From Parus major (Eukaryota > Chordata > Aves > Passeriformes > Paridae), in the NCBI RefSeq assembly GCF_001522545.3, contig NC_031771.1, positions 33,677,090 to 33,741,089 of the forward strand: 64,000 nucleotides of DNA. Reading direction: 5' to 3'. The notes below the pieces were generated by a model. That model was given only the letters and a program-made list of their open reading frames with translations. It was not told where the DNA came from and did not search any database. Position numbers and translations under genes: made by a program. This document shows positions 11,501 through 25,400 of this stretch, one piece after another; position 1 is the stretch's first letter; each line of letters starts with the position of its first letter.

Positions 11501-14500
11501 CCATTTCCCTCCATTTACTAAATCTGCAGCTTATGCTGCACTGTTCATCACAGACCACGGTGGCATCAAAGTGAAGGAACTCCAGGTAGTTTTAATCTGT
11601 TTTTGTAGAGAAGACAGAAATATGACCTTCCAGATATATGTCACACTGTTTATTCATTTTGTGTTACCATCTTCTCATTTTCTTCAAGGTGTTATCCAAG
11701 TTGTTATAAAGACTAAGAAATTCACACACCTATGAATGAATTATCAGGCAATGTGTGTAGAAGGGCACGCAAACACAGCTAATCAGCATGTGTGCTTTGG
11801 TATGTAGCTCAGTGCATTTCCCCAGCTTCTAACAAGAAGAACAGCTGGAAAACAAAACTAGAGAAATGTCACAAATGTCCAGCTTTGCATGGGGTAATTG
11901 AAAGACAGATTTCAGGCCACATACTTAATGTGGAGTGTGTTTTTTCATTAACAAGGAACTTACAGCAAGTATGAAACATTTTTCCATGTCCAAGAGAGTT
12001 ATTCATAAGGCAGTTGCTGCATTTTCTCTTTGCATGTATTACATTGAAAGGCATAAATTACTTCATAAGAAGATGATCTTATGCAGCTATGCTACATTTC
12101 AGATATTACACCTAGCTGTGTATACAGCTATGAAAAGAATTCAAAACACAGACTGGCTGCCAGAAATATCTAACTAACTTAGAAGGCAAGAAAATGAATG
12201 AATAACAGGCTCAGAGATTTGCCAAAATGCATTTTTAGAGGACAACATCATATCAGCTCGTGGTAGTGAGTGGCTAGATTATTTTGTTCACCCAAGACAA
12301 CAGCAGGACTTGCACACAAATGTAATGTACTTGGGCCAAATCAGAGAAAACAGGATACATCAAAGTGGAAAATAGATGTCAAAAATCTTCTTTCACGGTG
12401 CTCATGCTATATGCTCAAGATGTCACGACTTTCATGGTGAGATTTCGAGTAAGACACTAAAAAAAACAGTTCTGTTGCTGTCTGCCTTTTCAAAAATAGC
12501 AGGCGGGATAGGAAAACAATAATGTGGGTTTTTAAAAAAATACAAGAAATTGAGGTTAGTAGTATTGTCATAATTGAAATGGTAGTTGATGAGAATAAAA
12601 AGTCTGTTTATTAGCTTAACGAGGACCATACAGTGAAGTCTAGATCACTTTTCCATATAAAGTAGAAAAGGGAAGTCACTGGAGATGATAAAAAAGAGAA
12701 ATAGAGACTTGTACAGTGTAATTTCCTGATTTTTGAGAATGTCTAAAAAGTAGACAGTTTTTGTGAAAAGATGTGTCAGAACATGTGGGAGGATGTGACA
12801 GTCAATGAGACACAAGAGAGACGATAACTGGTTTTTAGATTGCCTCTAACTGACATTAGAGAAGGAATGTTAAGAGAGAGATTCCTGTTATTTTGGAAAT
12901 ATTTGCTACTACTGAGAGAAAAGTTTTGAAGTAAAGAAAATACAAATATCCAGAGAAGAGGTGAAGACAATAGCTGCCTAGGAAGCTAAGGACAAAATAT
13001 TTAAAAATCCTCTCCTGAGTACCCATTCAGAGAGGCCTTCTAGTTCTCCAGAATGTCTTTCCTGGATCAAATTACTTCTGCCATGCTCAACATTAGTTCA
13101 GTCTGTATCTCAGGCATCACAGTGATAAATATTTCAATCCATTGTCTTGCATATAGGCCATATGACTGGGGAACACTTAGCTACTTGGGTTTCCCCCTTA
13201 GAAACTGAATTATTTTTAAAAAAAATAAAATCTTTAAGCAAGTAAGGTAGCACAATGTTCATTGAGGATAGAAGAATTATTAATAAAATCACTTAAAAAA
13301 AGTTACTAGATAAGGTAATTTGGGCTTAATCCCATGCTTGAAAATCGGTAACACACTATTAAAAATATAGTCTGCTGGAAGAATGAGAACATGAGCATGA
13401 GGCCTTGCTAGGAAAGCGGTTCTGCAAGATGTTAAAACTTCTCAAGGCTTGAGACAGACTCTAAATGAATAAGGAAAGATTCAGTGTTAAAGCATGCCCT
13501 ACCCTTTCTCTATCTGATATAATTATAGGAGAACCTTTAAAACCCTGTATTTGGCACTGTCTTTAAACACCGTAGCAGTACAGCAGCTGGCAGCAAAACC
13601 AAAACAAAAATATGTGAACCCCTCCCATGCCTCTTGCAAGTTTGGCAACACACTATAAGCAAGACTGACTGTCTTCCCTATTAATTTGATTATCAACCCA
13701 ACAAGCACTGCAAAAGTCTATATGTTTGCAAAGAAAATGTTGTAGGCTTACACTCAAATTGTAAAGGGCTTCCTAAAAAGCTAGGATGAGCAATTAAAAT
13801 TGCACTAGTCACCCCATACAGTAACTTGAGTTTCTTACACCTGTGTAATTCTAGTGAAAGTGACTTGTCTATTTCTTTAAAGGATTGCAACCACAGAGTT
13901 ATATGGATTTTGATATTTGTTGAAATCCTGGAGTCTTATTAATTATCTTATTTGATAGATACTACTGATGTGCTTTCTTTGAGTACTATCCAGTTGAGAA
14001 GAAATATTGTTTTGATTATGTTTTAACCTTTAAAAGTAAGAACTGAAAAAAAGAAAAAGAAAGAAAGAAAAAAATAAAGAGACATCCCAGAAAACCTTCA
14101 TTCCAAATCTGAAAAATAAGGAATTAGCAGGGAACCATGAAAGCAAGCTTCTTATTCTACTCTCCAGTTTTATATATGGTCTGATGGTGATAGCTATCTT
14201 TCAAGCTGTTATTTTGGCTCCCTCCATTTTTCTATACAAATAGTCACTGTCTAGGTGCATCACTTTGTGGATGTTCTGTTTTAATAAAAAGCTGTCACAT
14301 ACAGAGGTTTTTTTTGAGTTGGGGCAGGTTATTTTGTGCTGCATGGTGATTGTGAGATGTATGTTTTAGGCAACATCTATTACTACTGAAAGAAAAGGTT
14401 TGGAGTAAAGAAAACAATTTGAAAAAAGTGCTGCATAATACTTGTAGTATTCCATAGATTAACAACTGGTCAGAATAATAAGGTAGTCACATCCAGAAAT

Positions 14501-15399
14501 AACAAGAAAAAGTGAACCAAAAGTAAAAGAAAAGGTATGAAAAAAGAAGTAAAAAATTGATGAGTGATGTACTTTCTAGAAATTATCACATTAGATGAAA
14601 TTAAGAAAGGAGTCGAACATCTTAAATGTCAACACCATGGTCCTTTTTCTTATAGGAAGTTCATTCTTTTAAATTAAAGAAGGCCATATGTAAAGGGAAA
14701 TTGTGTTGAAACAATTTCTGACAGAAAAGTAGCTGATACACAATTTTCATATTTTCCTATATGTAGTTACAATACAGAATTAAAAAAAAAACCCCTCAAC
14801 AGCTATTGGATTAATTCCAGCCTGAGGTAAATCAGACAGAAGCTAGCATCAAAGATAGTTTAACCTTATTTCATTTTATATATGCACATAGAAATATTTT
14901 TTGAAAAGATTGTCCCATATGTCTTTGAACTGGAGAAAAAAAAATATTGACAGGAAATATTTCATTTTTATCACACACTGAATTTACTGGAAGGTAAAAC
15001 TATTTTCTTAAAATGTCATGTTAAAAAAAAATTTAAATTTTCACAATTAACGATCTTAATGAAAGAGAACATAAAGTAGTTAGAAATTATGAGGCCAGCT
15101 ATAAGCAGGGTTGGTAGCAGAACCCAAGAAACTGTCTCACCTTCCTCATTAGAATTTGTCTACTTAAAATTCTTTATAGTTCTACCAGGTTAAAAGCAAG
15201 ATATTTTCATATCAGATGTTTTATTCAAATTGGAAAAATGCAGGTAAAGACAAATTAAATAAGAATTGAGACTTCCTCAGCTTCATGTCTCATGTATTTG
15301 GACTGTGTCATGCAGAACTACATCTGCAAAAGGTTTCCAGTAGTTTTCAAAAAAGTTCTCAGCCACAGCACTCCCAGAATGTTTTTGCACTAATCCCAA
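8581..15399. other. Intergenic DNA, no gene recognised
   Basis: About 6.8 kb of AT-rich DNA upstream of HPGD. All open frames are under about 80 codons and carry no recognisable domain or splice structure. A purine-rich simple stretch of A and G occurs at about 14045-14082. No identifiable transposon or RNA gene was seen. Confidence 0.7.
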
Positions 15400-16370
15400 G
15401 AGTCACAACATGTGCTGAAGAGCATTGTCCAAACACATCTTGAATTCTGTCAAGCTTGGTGCTCTGTCCACTTCCCAGGGGAGCCTGTGCCAGTGCCCCT
15501 CCTCTTCCCTTCATGAGGAAGTTGTAGACTGCAATGTGGTCTCCCCTCAGTCTCTTTTTCTTCAGGCTGAAACAACTGCACTTTTCAGGTGTTTTTCAAT
15601 ACCTCCCAGGATAATCTTCTCCGTATCTTTACCAGGCACTGAAGTGAGACTGACAGGCCTGTTGTTTCTTGGCTCCTCCTTCTAGACCTTCTTAAAATTT
15701 GGGGCAATGTTTACCAGCTTCTGCTCAGCTGGGACATCTCTGGATTCCCAAGAATGGTCAAAATCATTGAGACAGGTTTTGCAATGACATCAGCAAGCTC
15801 TTTGAATATTCTTGAGTGAATCCCATCAGATGCAATAGATATGTAGGGATCCAGCTGGAGCAGCAGATCCCACACACTTTCAGCATTGACTGGGAGTTGA
15901 TCATCCTTGCAGTAATGGCCCTCCAGCTCAGGGCACTGAGATCCCCTTGTTCCATCATCCGTGTTGAAGGTAGAGCCAAAGAATGTGTTAAACACCTGCA
16001 CCTTGTCTGTGTCCGGGTTTGTGAGGTGACCATCCTCTCCCTGTAATGGGCTGGTGTTATTTCTACTCTGCCTATTGTCTTTAATAGGTTTGAAAAAACT
16101 CTTTTTACTGTCCCCCACATTTCTGGCCATCTTCAACTGTGATTGAACTCTGGACACATGAATTTTCTCCCTATAGTGGCAACAACATCTCTCTGTTCTT
16201 CCTGTGTCACCTGACCCTGCTTCCACTGTGCATATGCTTTCCTTTTTTACCTTATTTACAAAGAAGATTCCTGTTCATCCAAGTGGGTCTTCTGCCTTGC
16301 TTGCTTGACTTCCAACATTTGGAAATTGCATGCTCCTGTGCCCTTAGACACAAAATTACCATCACTGAAG
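15400..16370 (-). mobile_element. CR1 LINE fragment with internal deletion
   Basis: Degenerate CR1 copy, antisense, with a long open remnant of the ORF2 polyprotein. The minus-strand frame at 15711-16226 (171 residues) has the CR1 endonuclease-to-RT linker and the start of the reverse transcriptase, with recognisable phrases such as VFNTFFGSTFNTDDGT and SDGIHSRIFKELADVIAKPV. In a different register, 15640-15670 encodes the RPVSLTSVPGK motif that follows in CR1 RT. The sequence then jumps within about 100 bp to DNA resembling the CR1 3' region (15400-15600, e.g. gtctcccctcagtctctttt), so most of the RT palm and thumb is deleted. The copy is inactive and is not a host gene. The right limit is uncertain because resemblance fades beyond 16230. 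Confidence 0.85.
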
Positions 16371-16405
16371 GTGAGATAGCAAAATGTGGAAGAATTACAA
16401 CATAT

Positions 16406-16425
16406 TTATATATATATATATATAT
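16406..16425. repeat. (TA)n microsatellite
   Basis: A run of alternating T and A, about 20 bp, just right of the CR1 fragment. Confidence 0.9.
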
Positions 16426-19400
16426 TCTCATATGTTTTGGTGACTGTCAAAGACAGGATTTTAGAATATGTGGATCTTTGTTCAGAATGAGCAAAATCCT
16501 GGTTTTGGTATTACGGCAGTATTGTAATGTCTATAAAGTTAACTAAATCTATTCCACACTTTTTTTTTTTTAGAACAATTTTTACAGATAAAACATTGTT
16601 TTTGAAGAATGTTTGAATTTTTTTTTTACCTAATTTAGGTATATTTAATTCTGTCCTCTCTATATCAATATGCACTCAATAATCAATGTATATTTATGTG
16701 TGTTTATACAAATATAAATAGCTGACATATATTTCTAGGAAATAGGCTGGTACTCCATGTCATTTTGTTCTATTTGAAAGATAAATTAGCCCATTATGAA
16801 ATGCCTAAACTGGTACAAGTTGGCAGAAGAGCAACAGTATTTTTAGAGTGAGTTTATGTTTTCTTTCCTGGCTTAGGTGGCATTAGGTAGGACTGACAGA
16901 GATCAGTGCCAAGAAAAGCATATGTATGTTCATCTCAAAGAGCATTTTGATTAATTAATCTGATTCCATAGCTTAAAAAATTGTGCTTGTTTAAATGAGA
17001 AAAAAGAAATTTCAATGTATGATATTTTTACACTTACACAGCAAGAATTTTTGTTCTTTTTTCTCCTGGATTTTATGGGATTAAAGCCAAGCACATAAAT
17101 CTAGTTTCTGTGTGATTCTAAAAAAAAATGAGGCAAGGTTCAGGTGTTTAGCAGCTCTTATGAGAATCTAGTATGATCAGATTCCAAAACCTAAAGACAG
17201 TTTAACCATAGAGTTTATCATTTGGCTTTAAGCCAGTATTTTCTAGAGAATGAAGGAAAAGAACAGCATTGGTTTTAACAGACTTTAATACATGTGTTAC
17301 TTTCACAAATTATAGAGATACAAGACATTAAAAATACACTTAAAAATATTCTGTGTTTCTGTAAAGTTGATTAACTTACTTGAATTCTGTAAAACAATTG
17401 AGTAGTTTTCATAAAGAAGAATAGTACCATAACTCTTATTATCATCCCTGTTGTTATCATCAATATATTCCTGAATATATTTATTTCTTTTATTTTGCAC
17501 TTTTTGCTTTTACAAGTAAATACAGTTGTTTATTTAACTCATGCGTATCTTTTGTAAGGTAAAAATATGTTCTCTTCAATTCAGTTACATAGGGGGCTCC
17601 CAGGAGTAGGACACAAGTAAATTCTATATATGTTGAATCAGAGGGTTCTAGTACCTACAAAGTCTACTCCTAGGCTAATGCCTTCTGGTTTCCTTTTTGC
17701 AATTTTTCTAAGGTCCTTTTTTCACAGTGTGTAGCATGTAGATGGAGCATTTGTTTACTCAAAGTTTTCAGTGTACCTTCTGTACACGAAAAGTGAGGGT
17801 GGATCTTGGCACCACTGTAGTTTTCTTTCCATATCTGTTTTGGCCTTTTTTTTTTTTTTTTTTTTTTAAGTTTCTGGGCTCTAGCTCAAAGTTACTAACC
17901 ACATCTGGCATCTGGAGCAGATAAAGTTCAAGGCAGGATGTCTCAACAACCAGCAAAGATGTCCAAAAATTTAGAGAGTAACTATGTGCAAATTCAAAAT
18001 CATACACTAGGAATCTAGGAATCAAGACAAATCAAATATTGCGTGACTAAATGTAAACCAATGAAGCTAAGACACACACATGAATTATTATGCTGATTCA
18101 CTTAGGTCTGTGACTAATCAGGCAGAATTGACACAGTTAATTAGCACAGTAGCAAACTCAAATGGGAATGAGAGCTGGAGAAATCGGCAAACTTTGCAAA
18201 AATATCGGCAACTGGAAAAACACTTTGCTTAACACTTAATTTATTGCACAAATTCATTGCATAGCTTCCTTCTATTGCTCTGAGAACAAATAATCAGCCT
18301 AAACAATCAGAGATGTGTCTATACTAGTCTTTTGCCCTACATCTTTCAAGCATTAGTGAGGAGGCAGTCCTCATGGTAGCTGGTACAGCACTTCTAGCAC
18401 CAATAGCTCCTGGCATGTGGATAGCTTGGGAGCCAAAGGCAGCAGGAGCTCTCCCATGGCAGATTGCTGCAGTTTCTCATAGTACTGTTCTAGTTCAATG
18501 CAAGGCTCAGAGCCTTTCAGGCCGAGATCCACAAAAGAATTGTAGTGCCAAAAGTGGATCTGTAGATGGTTTGAGCTTCAAAATCCAAGACTCTGATTCT
18601 TAAAAGTCCTGCTGAACTGTGTAAACAACTGTATTTTTGGTGGAAAAGCTCCTCTAATGCAAAAGATTCCAGTATTTTCAAGGACTGTCATGTTGTTAGG
18701 ATTAAGACTGTTAACAGGCAGCTGTTTGAAACTGAAATGTAATCTTGTAGTCTGAAAAAAATGAGAATTTTCTGCCCAAGTACTTACCTGAGCAGCTTCA
18801 CATTAACTTCAATAAAATATGTATGTTTTGACAACTTTTTTAAATTTAACAAAGAAGTGGTAGAAGTGATCTGTCTTCTGCTTTGTGGAATACCTTAGCA
18901 ATTAAAGCAGTCACATAGAAGATGGTGCTAAGGGGTTCAAGACTTTCCACAAAGTGAATGAACTGAAATCCATATCTCCCTAGAAAGTGTTTTAACAATA
19001 AGGCAGTGAGGCTGTACAGTAATACCGGTTTTAGTGTGAGGGAATGCCCTTCTTTTGAAACTAGGGCACTTTAAGTAGTCCTTCATGGTTTCTGAAGTAT
19101 GCCTGTGGATTTGAAGCTAAGTGAACATTTTATGTAGCTGCAGAAACATCCAGGTTTATGTGAGATATTTTTGTTATTTGTTTATATGCATACCAACATG
19201 ATTAATTTAAATTCTAGACAATATAATTTCTTGCAAAGAATCCTGTCTCACCCTGTGGGCTTAAAAAAAATCCTGCAATTATTAACTCCAAATAGAAATG
19301 GAAAATTCCAACACAAAAGTAATTTAATCATAACCGTGGATTAATTTTTACATCTAGATACTGCAAAATTAGTCTTCAAGAAAAACAAAGAATGAAACAA

Positions 19401-21465
19401 TAGATAGAGAAGTAAAGCAGAAAGATCTGTGTCTGTCAAATTCTTACGTGGGATAGTTTCTGGTCATTTAACCTAGAAGTTGTATCAGCAGGAGATGTCA
19501 TTTTCTTGACATTAACTAGGAGTGACTAGTATTTAAAAAGGAGTATTTTTACAAAAGATGAGGTAAATAAAATACAGCTGAGTAACAACCTACTTTGAGA
19601 CAGCTGTTCTCTTTGTTTTTCTGGCATCAGGCAGCATTTTTTGGTAACAGAATCTAAATGAATTTTCAATTCTGTGATTATGAAAGGCATATGTAGTCAG
19701 AATTAAAGTAAAATAAGGAAAACAGAACTAAAGAGAGACTTAAAATGAGAAAAGTAAACACACACTATGTGGTAACTACAGTTTAGTATACCATAACTGT
19801 GAAACACAGATGGAATATCCTGTGATAGGGAAATTGCAACTAAACATCTGTTTCTTCCAAATTTCCAAAGAAGAGTAGATTCACAAATGATGTCCAAATG
19901 TTTAAGAAACTAGACTATACAAACATGTCAGAAAATGTCAAATTCATATTCAAATTTTAGCAACTTTTTGTGTTTATAGACTGTCTTTAGTACAGTCACT
20001 GTCAAATAAACAATAGTCAATAAAAACGCAGATATACACCACACGATCCTTTAGATGTGTCCCAAGAGAAAGGACGTCACAGACTGTCTACATGTCCTAA
20101 TAAAGAAGGCAAATATCCTGACTTTTGAGCAGTGGATATTATGGCAATCTTCTGTTCCCTAAGAATTATTCACAGAAAGTCTCAAAGTAGTTATAGCTCA
20201 AAGCTATAGTATTGAACTAAATCTTTGAGGTGTACTGTATTCTGTAAAATGTCTTTTACCTCAGTTTAGTGACAATAGTGGGAAGGATTCTGTGGCTTAA
20301 ACATTGGCATCCACATAATTTATATGCTTTAAGGAGTAGTAGATACCCACTGGTAGATTTGACATAGAGCACTCAATAAACCCATATTTTCTGGAGCAAG
20401 AGTGAAGATGTAACCATGCACATAACCATGAAACCCAAGTCTGCCTGATGAAACAAGTGATTTCCTATAAGCAAATTAGTTTCTCTGAGGCATAAAAACT
20501 GTCTTAACCTCTTGATAGTCTTTGCAGTCCTGAGATCCAATAATTATGCTGAGGTGACAGAGCATATAGATGCATTTGTACTCATGTCGTGCACCTACAT
20601 AGCTGGAGACAATGAGTTAATGAGTTCATGACATGAAATGTTTGAGATCACATAAATGATTAGTTCTTAATCCATTATAAAGTAATTTTAGATTAGGCCT
20701 GGTGCTCTCTCACCTCAGAGCAACTCATTCTAAAGACATCCTAGCCATGGAACAATAAAAGATAATAAATAAAAAAAAAAATAAAAATAAAATTTTGTGT
20801 CATACCAGGATGTTTACAGCCAGTGAGTATGAAATGAATTATTATTTCAGGATGACTCCAGGAAGATGGTATAATTGTATTTGGAAGATGGAAGATGCAA
20901 AAAAAAAAAAAAAAATGTTGCCTCCGGCGCATGAGAGTCTGTTTTTCATTTTGGTTTACTTAATGAATTTATTACTAGTGTTTAATTTAGCTGTAGTTAC
21001 TGTATGCTAATAGCTGCTATATAGGTTCTTTGCAGCACAAGTACATTCACATGATTATTCACTTATGTGTCTTTAGCAGGATTTTAGCTCCTCAGTTTGT
21101 TCCTAAATGTTGACATCTTTGTATCACCAGTGAATAAAAAATAGATTTGCAGTCAGTGAAAGAATACTTTGAAGATTCAATCTCTGAGGTTTTCTGAATC
21201 TATTCTGCAAGTAGTTTTCAATAAAGTTGGTCCAAATTTTTCATGAATAGCATTTTTTCCACAGAAAATACTGGTAAACCAAAGCCACATAATTTGTATT
21301 GGCTTCAGAAAAATTTCCAGTAGCATGCTCAAGCTAATTGAAAAATATGTTGCCTATTTGGTACCATTGTGGTTTTACTGCTTCATTCTGATTTGACTTC
21401 AGGAAGTTCTACTTCTCTTGCATGTTATTGCGTGTGTCTGTTGACTTTGTGAGTACATACTGATC
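16426..21465. other. Intergenic DNA, no gene recognised
   Basis: About 5 kb of AT-rich DNA with mononucleotide runs. These include a 22-T run at 17846-17867 and a 17-A run at 20899-20915, either of which could be the tail of an old retrocopy, although no parent sequence was recognisable next to them. Short open frames look random. Confidence 0.65.
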
Positions 21466-21802
21466 ATACACCTGGTTCAGCCTGGAGAGGAGGAGACTGA
21501 GAGGGTATCTTATCAATGTATTTAAGTGTCTGAATGGAGGGTGTCAAGAACCAGTCCCTTTTTGGTGGTGCCAGGCAATAGGACAAGAGGCCACAGGCAG
21601 AAACTGGAACACAGCTTTTCACATGAACATGAGGAAGAACTTTGCTGTCTGGGTTATTCAGTGCTGGAACAAATTGCCCAGTGAGGTAATGGCGTCTCCC
21701 TGGAGATATTCAAAAACTTTTTGAACACAATTCTAAGTAACATGCTCTAGAGAATCCTGCTTAAGTAGGGAGGCTCCTGGAGGACCTCCAGTGGTCCCTT
21801 AC
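21466..21802 (+). mobile_element. CR1 LINE 3' region, left part (split by solo LTR)
   Basis: 5'-truncated CR1 in plus orientation. The sequence follows the C-terminal ORF2 region of CR1 (the stretch reading GGAGACTGAGAGGGTATC, then AACATGAGGAAGAACTTT, then TCTCCCTGGAGATATTC) into the 3' UTR phrase ending gtggtccctt. It stops abruptly at 21802, where an LTR-like insert begins. The last bases of the CR1 tail reappear at 22453. Several frameshifts and stops show that it is inactive. Confidence 0.9.
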
Positions 21803-22452
21803 TGTCATGGTTTAGGGCAAATTTGGAAGGAAACTCTCAAAGTGTTTTTTTTAGAAAGGAGATTTAAGTGGCTTTTCTCTCAGCTGGGTCAGGAAAAGGT
21901 TTTCTTGGAGAAAAGTGGAAAAAAATTATTTATTTAACAAGCAAAATATTTACAAGTATAAAAAATGAATATTAAACAATAAAACCTTTAATTGTTCTGA
22001 AGAGATGCCAAATTCAGAAAGTCCTTGTTGTGGGGTGTAGCTCAGCTCTCTCAGTCTCTTATCAGTCCCTCCTGTGCTGGAAAATACTGCCTCCTGAGCC
22101 TTCAGGAGATCACAGATGTGAACTCCTGGCGTTTTTCTGGGTTTTCAGTCTAGAGAAGGGCTGATCAGTTCCAAGAAAAAGAAAAGCCACAGTCCAGAGA
22201 ACTTTGTTTCAGCTGGCTAAAAAGAAAAAAACTAACTAAAAACAAAGGAGAGCTCTCTCTGTCTGTCCATGCTGCAGACAAGAGTCTCTGAGAGAGAATG
22301 CAGGGGAGTGAGTGTCATTTCTGATAACAAACTGCATGTTTCTCTTCCCAACTTTGCTCTCAGAACCAGTCATAAAGGTGCAGAATTTAACATCCAGCAT
22401 TAACATATCCAGATGATTGAGGATAGAAGCATCATAAAGTCACTGTAGGACA
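21803..22452. mobile_element. Solo LTR (650 bp) inserted in CR1
   Basis: The insert begins TGTCATGGTTTAGGGC and ends GTCACTGTAGGACA, so it has the TG...CA ends and TGTC/GACA terminal inverted repeats of retroviral LTRs. It is flanked by CTTAC (21798-21802) and TTTAC (22453-22457), a 5-bp target duplication with one mismatch (4 bp exact). Removing it rejoins the CR1 tail seamlessly. I recall the same sequence type from songbird genomes as an endogenous-retrovirus LTR, but the family name cannot be given without a database search. No internal gag, pol or env sequence is present, so this is a recombined solo LTR. Orientation is undecided: TATA-like and AATAAA-like words occur in both directions near 21925-21985. 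Confidence 0.8.
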
Positions 22453-22482
22453 TTTACCCATTCTGTAATTCTGTGAAACTGC
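22453..22482 (+). mobile_element. CR1 LINE 3' tip, right part
   Basis: CCATTCTGTAATTCTGTGAA is the characteristic octamer-repeat-like 3' end of CR1 (variants of ATTCTATG/ATTCTGTG). It is the continuation of the CR1 copy interrupted at 21802. Confidence 0.85.
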
Positions 22483-25400
22483 AATAAGACTTGAAGTCTA
22501 CCCCTTCTTGTAGTTGTAAGATTTTCCATTTGAAACGGTGTCTATTTACAGTGGTGAAGGGAAGGGACTGCCCAGAGGAGCAAAAGGAGCAGTCTGTAAA
22601 TAATTCTCTAGAAAAACAAATTGATTGCATACATAAGTATACTTCTTGAATGATGAAAAGGAGGATGGGGACTTATTAATTTCCCAAGAAAGGGAACTAC
22701 CTCTGATAATACAATATTTCTGCTTGATCTGGCAACTTCACAATTTCCAAAGCCACAAACTGTGCTTATGGTTCTAGGAACGGCAGTACAGGCTGTTCGC
22801 AGCAGTCCTCTGACCTTTACTTCAGAAGGAGAAACAGAAAGAAGTCCTCTACTTCTGGAACATTGCTAAGTGGAACAGTTAATTTGGAAGTTTTGCAATA
22901 TGAATCCCAAGAATCAGTGACTGTGAATTACCTAAGCCAAACTCTGACGTAGAGGTACAGCCCTTCACTTTGAGAATGTTAATGATGTGGAAGAAGACTG
23001 TAATCAGCCTAAGATCACCAGAGTAAACTTCTTCAAAGTCTCAAAAGTTGTCACCTTTGTCTCAGAGATTGTCAATTGAATCTGCAATTGTGATCAGCTT
23101 TCAATTACTGAAAGAATATGGTTGCATTTTTTCACACCACTAGGCTGGACACTATTAGGAGATCAAGTGGCATATTACTTGGTAAGATATCACCTTCACT
23201 TGTAATTTTTTTAACCCAAAACTGTTGAGTGGCCTTTTGATGGCCATGCAGATGTTTTGACTGTGATGTGAAAAGGCTGGGTATTAATTGAGCATGATAA
23301 AACAAATTAAAAACAATCGCAGAAAAGAGTATTCCCCAGAAGGTTACTGCAGGTGAAATGGAATCAAGCACTGTGTCTGCTGGCAATCTCAAGTTTAACT
23401 GTTGCTTCTCATGATTTCATCAATTCATTCCAGCAGCATGGCTCAACACACTTTAGCAAGGCTTTTGAGAGGCAGCAAAAATATAATTTCAAACACCCTG
23501 GAGTGACAAACTTCACCAGGTAATGCATGAGGACGCTGACCACAGCTATGCTTTCCTTTAGGGAGTAGCAGAGACGTTATATACTTTGTCTTAAAAAGGG
23601 CGTCCACCAAGCTCTGTATTACCATGAGAAGAGCACTTCTGTACATCAGGTGATGTTGCAGAGTACAACTCATCCTCTATCTTGTCCACAAGTGTCTGTA
23701 GGATGGCCCTGCCTCATGTATCAAACAAATAAAAACATATGGTAAGGAGGACATGCCCAGGTAAAGAGCAGTTTACTAGGTGGTGCACTTTGTAACAGGT
23801 GAAGAATAAAATGCTCCCAATGGTGTCTATAGAAAAGTGCAGCATCATGAATGAGCAATCCTAGAAACTTCTGCTGAGCTTTTGGAACATGACAATAAAA
23901 CTTCAGAGGCAGCAAAAATTATAACTTTTAGCATGAAAATTTAGAAGTTCTTAAAATGCATGTAGACTTATTTTTCACATGGATGTTGTTTTAAACCCTG
24001 AAATATTTTTTGCTTTTCTAGCAAGCTGGTATTTCTGTGCATTCAGGAGCCAGAACACTGATACACCTATTGTTATTTCCTTTCTTTCATGAGGAAGCAC
24101 CAATGCAAGGGAAAAAGAAGTCCAGAAAAAACCTGACAGACATCACTGAAATCTATCTGTGTTCAAAACAATATCCTTATCAGACTGCATCAACCTTTAA
24201 ATTTGTTCTCAAAACCCTTGTTGAACTTTTTTGGTTGTATCTTGAAATAACATATCCCTCTACTTAATCCTGTGGATGGAACCATTGAAATGGCCTAAGT
24301 AGATGTGTTCTTCTAAATCTTTTAACCTCACAGCTCTTTTTCTGACTTTGACAAAATCACATTCAGTACTGTACACACTACATCATATAATTGTTTGCTG
24401 TCAAGTCAAAGTACATTCATGCACAACCCTTCAACTGTGAAAAAGAAAATAGCAACCACAATTATAAAAATGTTTCAGAGATACTGAATAAACCAAATTA
24501 TCTTTGAAAACCAACTATAAATTCACTTCTGAATGATGTAACTAAAAGCAATTCTTCATGCTTACACTATCCTTATACAAATCATATGAATGATATAGTC
24601 TCAGAAGATTAATTTTGTGAAACATTCTTTACAGAATTTCGACTTTCTTTTAATGCAAATTTAGTCACTACTTTGTCGGGATAGTATTAATCTGTTGAGC
24701 ATTCAGAACTAACATGCAATGTACTCAAATTAAAAAAATATATAAATACCCCATGTTCTTAGAACAGACTGAACTGACTTCAGCTTTAGATCTCTAGCAA
24801 AATCTACTTGCCAAAGCATGTTCTCTCAGCTAGAACAAAGGACAGATAACCTTCAAGACCTTGCAGAACTTTACAGAAAATAACAGGAACTAAACTATCT
24901 AAAATTGAAAACAAAGGTCTTGCTACTTGAGTAAATGTGCATAAAGAACATTTCAAAAAAGAAAGTAGTGACCCTCTTTGAGGAAGTTAGGAGTGTGTTT
25001 CTTTGGGGGATGTCTGGTGCCAGAAGATATCTTTTGGATTGAAGGCATCCCAGAACACAAACAAATGGACAGAAAGGTTGCATTTTAAAGAAGCCAGAGG
25101 CATTTTCTGAACAAAATGGCCATTTTGCACAAAACCCCACACTGTATACAGGAGGTATGGTATTGTAAATGCAGATTGTGTCTTCAGTTATGTGAAGAAA
25201 ATGAAGAAAAGATCTAGGATTTGCTCTGTGATACTAAAGTGTAGTCTTCTAATATAAACTGTCAAAAGCACTCTTCCTTAAGTAGTATATATTTTGCCCG
25301 TAAATTTGCATGAATGCACAAGCAAACACAGTCTTGTTTTGAAATCGGCGTTATTGCGCAAATTCCAGCTGATCATCTGCAGTTTTAGAAAGAGCTGAAG

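Noticed and set aside
15711..16226. 171-codon minus-strand frame as a possible host gene
   Set aside because: Its sequence is the CR1 ORF2 linker/RT region and the flanks are CR1, with an internal deletion.
17846..17867. 22-T run as the poly(A) tail of an antisense processed pseudogene
   Set aside because: The flanking DNA (17868-18100) gave no recognisable parent gene or target duplication, so a simple T run is the safer reading.
23132..23915. Three successive minus-strand open frames (86, 76 and 64 codons) as exons or a pseudogene
   Set aside because: No similarity to any protein I recognise, no consistent splice sites between them, and a length that is normal by chance in this DNA.
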